Shown here one piece after another: positions 18,565 to 27,286 of a stretch of 64,000 bases of DNA; position 1 is the first letter of the stretch, and every line of letters starts with the position of its first letter. The stretch is from Saccharothrix deserti. GTDB taxonomy: Bacteria; Actinomycetota; Actinomycetes; Mycobacteriales; Pseudonocardiaceae. The stretch spans positions 310,001 to 374,000 of the forward strand of contig NZ_VKAB01000008.1 of NCBI RefSeq assembly GCF_009769385.1. Reading direction: 5' to 3'. The notes below the pieces were generated by a model, which was not told the origin of the DNA, ran no database searches, and was given only the letters and a program-made list of their open reading frames with translations. Made by a program: the position numbers and the translations under genes.

Positions 18565-19283
18565 GCAACTCCCGGTTGATGGACTCGCAGGGCAAGGGCG
18601 TGGCGCCGGAGTTCCTGGTGTCGCCGCAGATGCTGGACGTGGTGAGCCCGTCTGGCGACCGCGGCGGCATGGTGCTCGGCTCGGGTCTGCAGGGCGAGCC
18701 GCTGACGATCTCGGTGCTGCGGTCCGCGCCGACCCGCATGGTCGTGGTCGGCGGGCTGTACCTGGCCAGGCAGATCGCGTTGCGGGCGATGGCGACGGGC
18801 GCGTGGATCACCATCGCGACCGGCCGCCCGGCGGCCTGGCAGCCGGTGGTGCGCGCGGCGGGCGCGGGCTCGGACGGGCGTCCCTCGCCGCTGGTGCAGC
18901 TGCGCCGGTTGAGCCCGGTGGAGCTGCCGCGGCCGTCGGAGGACAGCCCGCTGCTGGTCGTGCACGACGGCGGCCACGTGCCGCAGGAACTGTTCCCGCC
19001 GCGGTCGCCGTGGCAGACCACGATGTACGTATTGCCGTATTTGCACCCGCAGGCGGCGAACACCGCGAATTCCGCGGACCTGGTGCTGCTCCAGCGGTTG
19101 CCGGTCGGGCAGGCGCAGTTGGCGAGCCAGATCTGGCGGCTGCCGCCGCAGATGGCGCACCAGCTCACCACGCTCAAGGACGACCAGGTGATCGCGCTCG
19201 GCACGAACCTGTGGCGGCCGTTGCGCCTGGTCACCACGCCCGGTGAGCAGCAGATCCTGGGCGCGGTCCGGCGCGGCGATTGA
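18561..19283 (+). CDS. EccE-coupled protein of unknown function (240 aa)
   Basis: A soluble-looking protein without signal peptide or membrane helix. GTG at 18561 overlaps the eccE stop by four bases and has GGGAGG at good spacing, so it is made together with EccE. The sequence has an alpha/beta character with alternating hydrophobic strands (RMVVVGGLYLARQIAL, WITIATGRP, SPLLVVHDGGH, ADLVLLQRLP), somewhat like a nucleotide-binding fold, but no P-loop is present. I do not recognise a named family. The context argues for a cytosolic accessory of the ESX machine. Confidence 0.7.
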   Translation: MSNSRLMDSQGKGVAPEFLVSPQMLDVVSPSGDRGGMVLGSGLQGEPLTISVLRSAPTRMVVVGGLYLARQIALRAMATGAWITIATGRPAAWQPVVRAAGAGSDGRPSPLVQLRRLSPVELPRPSEDSPLLVVHDGGHVPQELFPPRSPWQTTMYVLPYLHPQAANTANSADLVLLQRLPVGQAQLASQIWRLPPQMAHQLTTLKDDQVIALGTNLWRPLRLVTTPGEQQILGAVRRGD

Positions 19284-19312
19284 CCTGTTCGGCAGTACCG
19301 GTACGACCGATG

Positions 19313-19345
19313 TGCCCCTGGACAATGTCCGGGGGCATATTTTTT
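19313..19345 (+). terminator. Intrinsic terminator of the eccE operon
   Basis: TGCCCCTGGAC / GTCCGGGGGCA pair in an 11-bp stem (one G-T pair) around an AAT loop, followed by TATTTTTT. This is a canonical Rho-independent terminator on the plus strand, 30 bp after the last gene of the operon. The rest of the gap to 19540 is unusually AT-rich for this genome and probably holds the promoter of the protease gene. Confidence 0.92.
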
Positions 19346-19540
19346 GATCCGGGTCCAGTCACTCTCCGCAGCAATTCGTTCACAGCGCGAATAGAACTGT
19401 GGACGAGCCGTTCGCCGGTTGTTACCGGCAAATCGTTGCGCCTCACCCGCAGGGCGAACTAGGAACAACTCAACGTGTTCGGGCGGTATCGCAGGCGGCA
19501 CCGTTCGGGCACTCACCCTGCGAAGAGGAGACCCCCTGCC

Positions 19541-21103
19541 ATGGGAGACGTTCGCGCGTCCTGGACGAAACGGCTGGCCGCTGTCGGGCTGGCCACGGGC
19601 ACGGCGTTCGCGGTCACGGCCGCACTGACCACCTTCACCTCCGCGGCGGCGGAAGGCATCGTCCTCGGGTTGGGTGCGCCCAACGCGGTCAAGGACAGCT
19701 ACATCGTCGTGCTCAAGGACGCGAGCGCGGGCAACGTGGACACGTTGAGCAACAAGTACGAGGCGAACGTCAAGCACACGTACTCCAGCGCGCTGCGCGG
19801 CTTCTCGGCCACCATGAGCGAGGCGCAGGCCCGCAAGCTGGCCGCCGACCCGTCGGTGTCGTACGTGCAGCAGGACGGCGAGGTGACGATCTCCGGCACG
19901 CAGGCGCCGACCCCGTCGTGGGGCCTGGACAGGGTCGACCAGGCCGCGCTGCCGCTGGACAACTCCTACACCTACCCGAACGAGGGTGAGGGCGTCACCG
20001 CCTACATCATCGACACGGGCATCCGGTTCTCGCACAGCGACTTCGGCGGGCGGGCGACCACCGGTCGCGACACCGTCGACAACGACAACGACGCCACCGA
20101 CTGCAACGGCCACGGCACGCACGTGGCGGGCACCGTCGGCGGCACCCAGTACGGCTTGGCGAAGAAGGCCAAGCTCGTCGGCGTGCGGGTGCTGAACTGC
20201 GCGGGTTCCGGCACGTACGCGGGCGTCATCGCGGGTATCGACTGGGTGACCGCCAACGCGGTCAAGCCGGCGGTCGCGAACATGTCGCTCGGCGGCGGCG
20301 CGGACGCCACGGTCGACCAGGCCGTGCGCAACTCCATCGCGGCTGGCGTCACCTACGGCATCGCGGCGGGCAACAGCAACGGCGCGGACGCGTGCAACTA
20401 CTCCCCCGCCCGCACTCCCGAGGCGATCACGGTCGGCTCCACGACCAACACCGACGCCCGGTCGTCGTTCTCGAACATCGGCACCTGCCTGGACATCTTC
20501 GCACCGGGCTCGTCCATCACGTCGGCCTGGTACACCAACGACACGGCCACCAACACGATCAGCGGCACGTCCATGGCGACGCCGCACGTGGTCGGCGCGG
20601 CGGCCGTCTACCTGGCCGCGAACCCCACCGCGACCCCGCTGCAGGTGCGCGACGCCCTGGTGAACGGCGCGACGAACGGCGTGGTCGGCAGCGCGGGCGC
20701 CGGTTCGCCGAACAAGCTGCTGCGCGTCGTCGGCGCCGCCACCCCGCCGCCCGGCGGCTGCCCGGCCAAGACCAACGCGACCGACGTGGCCGTGCCGGAC
20801 CTGGGCGTCGCGTCCAGCCCGATCGCGGTGGCCGACTGCGGTGGCAAGGCGGCCTCGGCGGCCACGGTCGAGGTGCACGTCAAGCACACGTACCGGGGTG
20901 ACCTGGTGATCGACCTGATCACGCCGAGCGGTGCGGTCAAGCAGCTCAAGGTGCAGTCCGGTTCGGACGGTGCGGACAACGTCGACGCCACGTACCCGCT
21001 GAACCTGTCGGCGGAGGACGCCAACGGCACCTGGCAGCTCCGCGTGCGCGACGTCTTCGGCCAGGACACCGGCTACATCGACACCTGGACCCTCGACCTC
21101 TGA
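19541..21103 (+). CDS. Secreted subtilisin-like (S8) protease with I9 prodomain and P/proprotein domain
   Basis: A secreted proteinase K/aqualysin-type protease, 520 residues. Order of parts: signal peptide (1-37, ending SAAAEG), inhibitor I9 prodomain (about 50-118, starting KDSYIVVLKD), catalytic domain with Asp158 (YIIDTGI), His191 (NGHGTHVAGT), Asn278 (AAGNSN) and Ser344 (GTSMATPHV), a Pro-Gly linker, and a C-terminal beta-sandwich P domain (about 415-520, with DLVIDLITPSG and DTWTLDL). The ATG has GAAGAGGAG upstream. The terminator before it and the absence of a membrane anchor distinguish it from mycP: it is probably an independent extracellular protease. Confidence 0.93.
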   Translation: MGDVRASWTKRLAAVGLATGTAFAVTAALTTFTSAAAEGIVLGLGAPNAVKDSYIVVLKDASAGNVDTLSNKYEANVKHTYSSALRGFSATMSEAQARKLAADPSVSYVQQDGEVTISGTQAPTPSWGLDRVDQAALPLDNSYTYPNEGEGVTAYIIDTGIRFSHSDFGGRATTGRDTVDNDNDATDCNGHGTHVAGTVGGTQYGLAKKAKLVGVRVLNCAGSGTYAGVIAGIDWVTANAVKPAVANMSLGGGADATVDQAVRNSIAAGVTYGIAAGNSNGADACNYSPARTPEAITVGSTTNTDARSSFSNIGTCLDIFAPGSSITSAWYTNDTATNTISGTSMATPHVVGAAAVYLAANPTATPLQVRDALVNGATNGVVGSAGAGSPNKLLRVVGAATPPPGGCPAKTNATDVAVPDLGVASSPIAVADCGGKAASAATVEVHVKHTYRGDLVIDLITPSGAVKQLKVQSGSDGADNVDATYPLNLSAEDANGTWQLRVRDVFGQDTGYIDTWTLDL

Positions 21104-21128
21104 AGGCCACCACGACCAGTCGCACCGC

Positions 21129-21165
21129 AGCGGCCCCGCACCACTTCCACCGGTGCGGGGCCGCT
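21129..21165 (+). terminator. Terminator of the S8 protease gene
   Basis: AGCGGCCCCGCACC and its exact complement form a 14-bp stem with a 9-nt loop, 25 bp after the stop codon. No long T-tract follows (CCACGTTTCACC). Confidence 0.8.
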
Positions 21166-21247
21166 CCACGTTTCACCTGGTCGGGGACGGTGTCGCCCCC
21201 GTGGGACTGTGGCAGGGTCATAATCGAGTCGATCCCGGAGGTGGAGC

Positions 21248-21826
21248 GTGTCCGCAGCCCTGCAAGACCCAATGATCGGCCCACACACCATTGAGGACTG
21301 GCTGGACCTGCCCCCCTCGGAGGACGGGTCGCGCACCGAGCTGATCTTTGGATACTTCTACGTGACTCCGCCGCCATCGGGTGAACATCAAGTGGTCGCT
21401 TTCAATCTCGCCGTGACCATCCGCGATGCGCTGCGCGCCGCCGAACGCCGGGAACTTCACGTCGTCCCGGGGGTCGGGGTGAAGATTTCCTCGACGATGC
21501 GCACCGCATTGATCCCTGACGTGGTTGTCCTGGATCGGCGACCGGTAGGGGCGAGCTTCCCACCGGAGGCGTTGATCATGGCGGTCGAGATCTGGTCGCC
21601 GGGCAACAAGCGCGCCGAGCGGGAGGCGAAGATGGCTGCTTACGCCTCGGCGGGAGTGCCGTTCGTGTGGACGATCGAGCAGCGGGCTGAACTGAACCTG
21701 ACCTCGTACCGACTCGTGCAGGACCACTACGTCGCGGAGAACACAGTCCGAGAAGCGGGTCCGACAACCATCACCGCCGCACCGGTCCCGGTCACGGTGG
21801 ACTTGGACGCCGTCCTCGACTCGTAG
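21248..21826 (+). CDS. Uma2-family (DUF820) putative endonuclease fold protein
   Basis: A 192-residue protein of the Uma2 family, which adopts a PD-(D/E)XK nuclease-like fold. The family signature is visible: E-x-x-G near residue 30-35 (RTELIFGYFYV), the catalytic-type segment LIPDVVVLD, the VEIWSPGNKRAEREAKMAAYASAGVPFVW segment with Glu and Lys about 15 residues apart, and a C-terminal VDLDAVL. The GTG start has GGAGGTGG upstream. Actinomycete genomes carry many copies and the biological role is not established. It converges with the glycosyltransferase gene, with only 3 bp between the stops. Confidence 0.85.
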   Translation: MSAALQDPMIGPHTIEDWLDLPPSEDGSRTELIFGYFYVTPPPSGEHQVVAFNLAVTIRDALRAAERRELHVVPGVGVKISSTMRTALIPDVVVLDRRPVGASFPPEALIMAVEIWSPGNKRAEREAKMAAYASAGVPFVWTIEQRAELNLTSYRLVQDHYVAENTVREAGPTTITAAPVPVTVDLDAVLDS

Positions 21827-21829
21827 CCC

Positions 21830-22903
21830 TCACACCCGCGCCGAGCAGTCGCGCAGCGCTTCCAGCACGCGTGGCCAGGTGCAGTGGGTCGGTTCGGTCC
21901 CCCGGTTGTGCTCGGCGATCCGGAAGCGCTCCTCCCGGTTCGCCACCAGGCGGGTGATGCCGGCGGCCAGGTCGTCGGTCAGCAGGCCCTCCACGCCGTC
22001 GCGCACGAAATCCGCCACCCCCGTCCCCGGCCGCGCGATCACCGGCACACCCGCCGTCCGCGCCTCCAACGCCGCCAGGCCGAACGCCTCCTGCGCCGCC
22101 GGGTTGACGAACAAGTCCGCACCCGCCAGCAGGTGGCCCACACCCTGCCGGTCCAGCCGACCGGGCAGGCTGACCCACTTCATGCCGTGCCGCTCGACGT
22201 ACCGCCGCAGCGCCGCCCACTCCGGCCCCGCACCGGCGAGCGTGGCCCGCAACGGGACATCCGTGGACACCGCGCGCAACGCCTTCAACAACGCCATCGG
22301 CTCCTTCCGCGCCGCGAGCCGACCCACCGACACCACGTGCACCGCGTCGTCCGGCCGCTGCGTCGGAATCCCCCGCCACTGCTCCGGCGCGATCCCGTTC
22401 GGCACCACCCCCACCGAGATCCCCGGCACCGCCGCCCGCATCCGGTCCGCCGCCGCACGGCTCACCGCCGCCAACGCCACCTGCCCCGAACTCCACGAGG
22501 CGAGCCGGTCCAGCACCCGGTAGCACCGCTGCACCACCGGGTCCCACATGCTGTGCACCACGACCACCGCGGGCAAGCCCAGCCGCAACGCCGACCGCAC
22601 CCCCGACCACGCGAACGGCGAGATCGCGCCGACGTGCACGTACACGACCGACGGCGACAGCGCCAAGATCACCCGGTCGAGATGCGAACCGGCCCGCGGG
22701 TGCACCGGCAGGTCCCACGGCAGCCGCACCGCGATCCGGTGCACCGAGTACCCGACGCCGGGCGACGCGAGCCTGGTCGCGGTCACCACGTGCACGTTCT
22801 CCCCGTTCGAAGCCTGCGCCCGCGCCAAGCCGGCGACCTGCACCTCGATCCCGCCCAGGCGCGGCAGGAAGCAGTCGGTGACGTGGATGATCGACAAGTG
22901 CAC
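21830..22903 (-). CDS. Glycosyltransferase family 4 (GT-B fold)
   Basis: A 357-residue retaining glycosyltransferase. The N-terminal Rossmann domain begins IHVTDCFLPRLGGIEVQVAGLA, with the glycine-rich acceptor loop LGGIE. The C-terminal nucleotide-sugar domain carries SVGRLAARKEP and the E-x7-E motif (EAFGLAALEARTAGVPV), the signature of GT4. GTG at 22903 is chosen because family similarity begins there; its ribosome-binding site (ACGGGA) is weak. It is divergent by 43 bp from a PIG-L deacetylase and probably belongs with it. MshA-like or phosphatidylinositol mannosyltransferase-like roles are possible but the acceptor cannot be read from sequence. Confidence 0.88.
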   Translation of the reverse strand: MHLSIIHVTDCFLPRLGGIEVQVAGLARAQASNGENVHVVTATRLASPGVGYSVHRIAVRLPWDLPVHPRAGSHLDRVILALSPSVVYVHVGAISPFAWSGVRSALRLGLPAVVVVHSMWDPVVQRCYRVLDRLASWSSGQVALAAVSRAAADRMRAAVPGISVGVVPNGIAPEQWRGIPTQRPDDAVHVVSVGRLAARKEPMALLKALRAVSTDVPLRATLAGAGPEWAALRRYVERHGMKWVSLPGRLDRQGVGHLLAGADLFVNPAAQEAFGLAALEARTAGVPVIARPGTGVADFVRDGVEGLLTDDLAAGITRLVANREERFRIAEHNRGTEPTHCTWPRVLEALRDCSARV

Positions 22904-22946
22904 TCCCGTCAAGCCGCCGAACGGACCAACTGACACTCTTGCACCC

Positions 22947-23687
22947 GTGAGCCGAACGTGCGTGTTCTTCCACGCCCACCCCGACGATGAAGCCCTGTTG
23001 ACCGGCGGCACGATGGCGCGCCTCGCGCAGGAAGGTCACCGCGTGGTGCTGGTCGTCGCCACCGCCGGTGAACTGGGGCTGAGCGCACGCCAAACCGACC
23101 TCGGCGCGGTCCGGACCAGGGAGGCCCACGCGTCGGCCCGCGTGCTCGGGTGCGCGCGGGTCGAGTTCCTGGGCTACCGGGACTCCGGCCTGGAGGGACG
23201 GCGTCGGCACGGGTTCGCCCGTGCCGACGTGGGCGAAGCCGCCGAACGGCTGGCCGAGCTGCTGCACGAGGAACGCGCCGACCTGCTGACCACCTACGAC
23301 CCCAACGGCGGCTACGGGCACCCCGACCACGTCCAGGTGCACCGGGTCGGCACGCTGGCCGCCGAACTCGCCGGCACGCCCCGCGTGTGGGAGGCGACGG
23401 TCGACCGCACCCGGCTCCTGCGCGGCCTGCGCCTGGCCCGCCTGATCCGCAGGTTCGACCTGACCCCGTTCGAGAAGACCTACACCGCACACCACGAGAT
23501 CACCCACTCGGTGGACGTCCGCCAGTACGCGCACGTGAAGCGGGCGGCGATGGCGGCGCACGCCACGCAGACCACCGGCGGCGAGTCGACCCGCACCCTC
23601 GCCGCGCTGCTCAAACTGCCGCCCCCGCTGTTCAGGCTGATACTGGGCACCGAGTGGTACGTGGAGCGCAAACGATTGCGGGCGTGA
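22947..23687 (+). CDS. PIG-L/LmbE-family deacetylase
   Basis: A zinc-dependent deacetylase of the PIG-L/MshB type, 246 residues. The metal and catalytic motif AHPDDEAL lies at residues 10-17, and the second metal ligand is in HPDHVQVHR near residue 130. These enzymes remove acetyl from N-acetylglucosaminyl groups on inositol, lipids or antibiotics. The GTG at 22947 starts directly before the first strand (RTCVFFHAHPDDE). The stop codon is directly followed by the ATG of the membrane protein gene (TGAATG), so the two are co-translated. Confidence 0.88.
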   Translation: MSRTCVFFHAHPDDEALLTGGTMARLAQEGHRVVLVVATAGELGLSARQTDLGAVRTREAHASARVLGCARVEFLGYRDSGLEGRRRHGFARADVGEAAERLAELLHEERADLLTTYDPNGGYGHPDHVQVHRVGTLAAELAGTPRVWEATVDRTRLLRGLRLARLIRRFDLTPFEKTYTAHHEITHSVDVRQYAHVKRAAMAAHATQTTGGESTRTLAALLKLPPPLFRLILGTEWYVERKRLRA

Positions 23688-24626
23688 ATGAGGCGGTGGT
23701 TCCGGATCGCGGCGTCGCTGGCCTCGCTCGGCTTGGCGGCGTGGCTGCTGGTCGCGCTGGTGCCCGCCGTCGGCGGGGTGGCGTGGACTGCCGTCGGCGA
23801 GCAGCTGCGGACCATCGGCGCAGGCACCGCCCTCGGGCTGACGGCGCTGTGGCTGGCCGGGCTCTGGGCCTACACCTACGTGCTCACCGGGTCGCTGCCC
23901 AACCTGCGCAACACCCAGGCGTTCGGCCTGAACGCGGCGGGCAGCGCGATCAGCAACGTGCTCCCGTTCGGCGGCGCGGCCGGGGTGGCGGTGACCGCCG
24001 TGATGGCGTCGAGCTGGGGCCACTCCGCGCGGGCGATCACCACGTCGACGATCGTCAGCGGCCTGTGGAACGCCCTGTCCCGCGCGGTGCTGCCGGTGCT
24101 GGCGCTGGCCGTGCAGGGCGCGGTCGTGCTGGGCAACGGGGTCCTGGTCGCGACGATCAGCGCGGCCGGCGGCCTGCTGGCGGCCGTGGTCGTGCTGCTG
24201 CGCCTGCGCTGGCTCGGAGGGCTGCTCGGCGGCCGGGCCACCCGGTTCCTGCTGCGGGTGCGCCGGCAGACCAACCAGGTGGTCCGGGACGGCTGGCGGC
24301 AGATGACCCTGGGCATGCTCGCCTACCTGCTGCTCCAGGGCGTGCTGCTGTGGTGGTGCCTGGCCGCCGCCGGCGTCCACCTCGGCCTGGGCCCGACGGT
24401 CGCGGCGTACGCGGTGAGCAGGCTGCTCACCCTGGCCGTGATCACGCCCGGCGGGGTCGGCGTCACCGAAAGCGGCACCATCGCGCTGCTCGTCAGCCTC
24501 GGCACGCCCGCCGCACCGGCCGTCGCGGGCGTGCTGCTGTTCGCCTTCTTCACCTACCTGATGGAGATACCGCTGGGCGGGGTGGTGTGGCTCAGCTGGT
24601 CGGCACGCCGCGCACGTTCCGGGTGA
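23688..24626 (+). CDS. MprF/AglD-type membrane protein (LPG_synthase_TM, UPF0104)
   Basis: A 312-residue polytopic membrane protein with about eight hydrophobic helices. Family landmarks are the [20 protein letters not shown] stretch and the late motif [13 protein letters not shown], typical of the flippase-like domain of MprF and of AglD-type proteins. There is no C-terminal aminoacyl-transfer domain, so lysyl-phosphatidylglycerol synthesis is not expected; lipid flipping is a reasonable inference. Coupled to the PIG-L gene at its start, its 3' end overlaps the convergent truA gene by 35 bp. Confidence 0.82.
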   Translation: MRRWFRIAASLASLGLAAWLLVALVPAVGGVAWTAVGEQLRTIGAGTALGLTALWLAGLWAYTYVLTGSLPNLRNTQAFGLNAAGSAISNVLPFGGAAGVAVTAVMASSWGHSARAITTSTIVSGLWNALSRAVLPVLALAVQGAVVLGNGVLVATISAAGGLLAAVVVLLRLRWLGGLLGGRATRFLLRVRRQTNQVVRDGWRQMTLGMLAYLLLQGVLLWWCLAAAGVHLGLGPTVAAYAVSRLLTLAVITPGGVGVTESGTIALLVSLGTPAAPAVAGVLLFAFFTYLMEIPLGGVVWLSWSARRARSG

Positions 24627-25383
24627 CCGCGGCCCGCGCGGCGAGCTCGTCGTCCGCCGGGTAGTCGACCCGGACCAGCGACAACCCGTGCGGCGGCGCC
24701 ACCGTGACCTCGCTGGACCGCGCGGTCAGCGACAGCAGCGACGCGGGCCAGCCCACCGGCTTGCGCCCCTCACCCACCGCGAGCAGCGCCCCGACCAGGC
24801 TTCGCACCATCGAGTGACAGAACGCGTCCGCGGACACGTGCGCGGTCAGCACGGCGCCGTCCCGCACCCACTCCAGGCGTTGCAGCTCACGGATCGTGGT
24901 AGCGCCCTCACGTCGACGGCAGAACGCGCAGAAGTCCCGCTCACCCAGCATCAACGCCGACGCCTCGTTCAACGCGTCGAGGTCCAGCGGACGCGGCCAC
25001 GCCAGGGTGTCCAGGCGCCGCAGCGGGTGCGCCCCGAACGCGGCATCCGTGACCCGGTACTCGTAGTGCCGGCGCAACGCGGCGAACCGCGCGTCGAACG
25101 CGGCCGGCACGACCCGCGCCGAGAACACCCGCACATCCGCCGGCAGAGCGCGTGCCAACCGTTTGGGCAACCCGGCGACGTCCGCACCGGACGGCAGGTC
25201 GACGTGCGCCACCTGCCCGGACGCGTGCACGCCCGCATCCGTCCGACCCGCCACGGTCAGCTGCACGTCCTCGCGCAGCACCGTGGACATCGTGTCCTCC
25301 AGCACCCCGCACACCGTGCGGCGGTCGGGCTGACGCGCCCACCCGGAGAAGTCCGTGCCGTCGTAGGCCAGGTCCAGTCGCAC
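24592..25383 (-). CDS. truA: tRNA pseudouridine(38-40) synthase TruA
   Basis: Converts uridines 38-40 in the tRNA anticodon stem to pseudouridine. The 263-residue protein has the TruA fold with the catalytic Asp49 in [10 protein letters not shown], the N-terminal motif [16 protein letters not shown], and the C-terminal [19 protein letters not shown]. The GTG start at 25383 directly precedes this conserved N-terminus. It is the last gene after rplQ, as in many actinobacteria, but a strong hairpin lies between the two, so it may depend on read-through. Its end overlaps the convergent membrane protein gene. Confidence 0.95.
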   Translation of the reverse strand: MRLDLAYDGTDFSGWARQPDRRTVCGVLEDTMSTVLREDVQLTVAGRTDAGVHASGQVAHVDLPSGADVAGLPKRLARALPADVRVFSARVVPAAFDARFAALRRHYEYRVTDAAFGAHPLRRLDTLAWPRPLDLDALNEASALMLGERDFCAFCRRREGATTIRELQRLEWVRDGAVLTAHVSADAFCHSMVRSLVGALLAVGEGRKPVGWPASLLSLTARSSEVTVAPPHGLSLVRVDYPADDELAARAAVTRNVRGVPTS

Positions 25384-25388
25384 ACGAA

Positions 25389-25423
25389 CGAGCCCGTCGT
25401 CCCCAGCGGGAACGACGGGCTCG
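25389..25423 (-). terminator. Hairpin between rplQ and truA
   Basis: CGAGCCCGTCGT and ACGACGGGCTCG form a 12-bp perfect stem with an 11-nt loop, starting 20 bp after the rplQ stop and ending 6 bp before the truA start. It could end or attenuate the ribosomal operon and occlude the truA ribosome-binding site. No U-tract. Confidence 0.65.
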
Positions 25424-25442
25424 TCGGTGAAGTGCGCGTCCG

Positions 25443-26021
25443 TCAGGACTCGTCCTTCTTGTCCTCGGCCTTCGGAGCCTCGTCGGCGCCCTCGGCGGGC
25501 TCCTCGGTGGCGTCCTTGGTCGCCGACTCGGGCGCGTCAGCGTCCTGGTCGGTGCCCTCGGCGGTGGTGTCCTCGACCTCGGTCTCCTCGGTCGAGGCAG
25601 CCTTGGCGGCCTCGTCCTTGGCGAACCGGGTCTTGCGGGCGCGCTCCGCCTCGGAGGTGACGGTCTGCTCCGCGACCAGCTCGATCACGGCCATGGGGGC
25701 GTTGTCGCCCTTGCGCGGCAGCGTCTTGGTGATGCGGGTGTAGCCACCGGGGCGGTCGGCGAACTGCGGGCCGATCTCGGCGAACAGCTTGTGCACGATG
25801 TCCTTGTCGCGGATCACCTTCAGGATCTCGCGACGGTTGTGCAGGTCACCGACCTTCGCCTTGCTGATCAGCTTCTCGGCGTACGGCCGGAGCCGCTTCG
25901 CCTTCGCCTCAGTGGTCGTGATCCGACCGTGGGTGAACAGGGACGTGGCCAGGTTGGCCAGCATCAGCCGCTCGTGGGCCGGCGAGCCCCCGAGACGGGG
26001 TCCCTTGGTGGGGGTGGGCAT
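25443..26021 (-). CDS. rplQ: 50S ribosomal protein L17 with acidic tail
   Basis: The L17 core occupies residues 1-120 ([20 protein letters not shown] at the start). It is followed by a 70-residue tail rich in Glu, Asp, Ala and Thr, ending in Lys/Asp repeats, a length variant common in actinobacteria (192 aa versus about 120 in E. coli). The ATG has AGGAG at 7 bp. It follows rpoA by 58 bp in the alpha operon. Confidence 0.97.
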   Translation of the reverse strand: MPTPTKGPRLGGSPAHERLMLANLATSLFTHGRITTTEAKAKRLRPYAEKLISKAKVGDLHNRREILKVIRDKDIVHKLFAEIGPQFADRPGGYTRITKTLPRKGDNAPMAVIELVAEQTVTSEAERARKTRFAKDEAAKAASTEETEVEDTTAEGTDQDADAPESATKDATEEPAEGADEAPKAEDKKDES

Positions 26022-26079
26022 CGAATTGCTCCTCGGATTTCTTTCTGATCCTCTGCTCCGGCCCGGCCGCTAAGCGACC

Positions 26080-27132
26080 TCAGAGCTGCTCGGTCTCCGC
26101 GTAGTCCTGGCCGTCGTCGTGGTTGTCCACGGCGGTGTCCGTGCCCCAGCCTTCGGCGGGGTAGTCGGACGCGGCGGCCGACGGGTCGAACCCAGGAGGG
26201 CTGTCCTTCAGCGCGAGGCCGAGACCGACGAGCTTCATCTTGACCTCGTCGATCGACTTCGCACCGAAGTTGCGGATGTCCAGCAGGTCCGCCTCGCTGC
26301 GCGAGACCAGCTCGCCCACGGTGTGGATGCCCTCGCGCTTGAGGCAGTTGTAGGACCGGACGGTGAGGTCCAGGTCCTCGATCGGCATCGCGAACGCCGC
26401 GATGGTGTCCGCCTCGGCGGGCGAGGGGCCGATCTCGATGCCCTCGGCGTCGACGTTCAGCTCGCGCGCGAGACCGAACAGCTCCACCAGCGTCTTGCCC
26501 GCGGACGCGACGGCGTCGCGCGGCGTGATGGAGGGCTTGGTCTCGACGTCGAGGATCAGCTTGTCGAAGTCGGTCCGCTGCTCGACACGGGTGGCCTCGA
26601 CCTTGTAGGTCACCTTCATGACGGGCGAGTAGATCGAGTCGACCGGGATGCGGCCGATCTCGGCACCGGCCTGCTTGTTCTGCACGGCGGGGACGTAACC
26701 GCGACCGCGCTCGACCACGAGCTCGATCTCCAGCTTGCCCTTGCCGTTCAGGGTGGCGATGTGCAGGTCGGGGTTGTGCACGGTGACACCGGCCGGAGGC
26801 ACGATGTCGCCCGCGGTCACCGCACCAGGCCCCTGCTTGCGCAGGTACATGGTCACCGGCTCGTCCTCCTCGGAGCTGACGACCAGCTCCTTGAGGTTCA
26901 GGATGATGTCGGTGACGTCTTCCTTCACACCGGGGACGGTCGTGAACTCGTGCAGCACACCGTCGATGCGGATGCTGGTCACGGCCGCGCCGGGGATGGA
27001 CGACAGCAGGGTGCGGCGAATCGAGTTGCCGAGGGTGTAGCCGAAGCCCGGCTCCAGCGGCTCGATGACGAACCGGGAGCGGGTCTCGTTGACCGCTTCC
27101 TCGCTGAGCGAGGGGCGCTGGGAAATCAGCAC
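26080..27132 (-). CDS. rpoA: RNA polymerase alpha subunit
   Basis: Assembles the RNA polymerase core and contacts promoter UP elements and activators. The 350-residue protein has the N-terminal dimerisation domain ([28 protein letters not shown]), a flexible linker, and the C-terminal domain with its helix-hairpin-helix ([20 protein letters not shown]), ending in an acidic tail. The start is GTG with AGAGGAAG upstream. The 154-bp gap from rpsD holds three hairpins, one of them a 40-bp perfect palindrome. Confidence 0.98.
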   Translation of the reverse strand: MLISQRPSLSEEAVNETRSRFVIEPLEPGFGYTLGNSIRRTLLSSIPGAAVTSIRIDGVLHEFTTVPGVKEDVTDIILNLKELVVSSEEDEPVTMYLRKQGPGAVTAGDIVPPAGVTVHNPDLHIATLNGKGKLEIELVVERGRGYVPAVQNKQAGAEIGRIPVDSIYSPVMKVTYKVEATRVEQRTDFDKLILDVETKPSITPRDAVASAGKTLVELFGLARELNVDAEGIEIGPSPAEADTIAAFAMPIEDLDLTVRSYNCLKREGIHTVGELVSRSEADLLDIRNFGAKSIDEVKMKLVGLGLALKDSPPGFDPSAAASDYPAEGWGTDTAVDNHDDGQDYAETEQL

Positions 27133-27181
27133 TGGGTTCTTCCTCTCTAACCCCGACGCCCGCTATTTGACGTCGTGGGAA

Positions 27182-27229
27182 CCGGTCGCGGAGACCGGCA
27201 AACGCATGCGGCACACCATTCCGTGCCGC
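27182..27229 (-). promoter_or_regulatory. Two hairpins in the rpoA leader
   Basis: CCGGTC/GACCGG around GCGGA (27182-27198) and GCGGCAC/GTGCCGC around an 8-nt loop (27208-27229) lie between the 40-bp palindrome and the rpoA ribosome-binding site. Together with the palindrome they make the rpsD-rpoA spacer almost entirely structured. A role in differential expression or S4-mediated control is only an inference. Confidence 0.4.
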
Positions 27230-27241
27230 CGCGGGACCCGA

Positions 27242-27281
27242 CTGGAGGGCATTCGACCCGATCGGGTCGAATGCCCTCCAG
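27242..27281 (-). repeat. 40-bp perfect palindrome directly after rpsD
   Basis: The sequence from 27242 to 27281 is identical to its own reverse complement, with half-site CTGGAGGGCATTCGACCCGA and its centre between 27261 and 27262. It begins 5 bp after the rpsD stop codon. As RNA it would fold into an uninterrupted stem with a minimal loop. There is no U-tract, and rpoA downstream is normally expressed with rpsD, so partial termination, RNA processing or protein binding are all possible. Confidence 0.85.
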
Positions 27282-27286
27282 GAGGA

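Noticed and set aside
19541-21103. Considered the S8 protease as a second mycosin of the ESX locus.
   Set aside because: It has an I9 prodomain and a P domain and lacks the C-terminal membrane anchor; a strong terminator separates it from the ecc genes.
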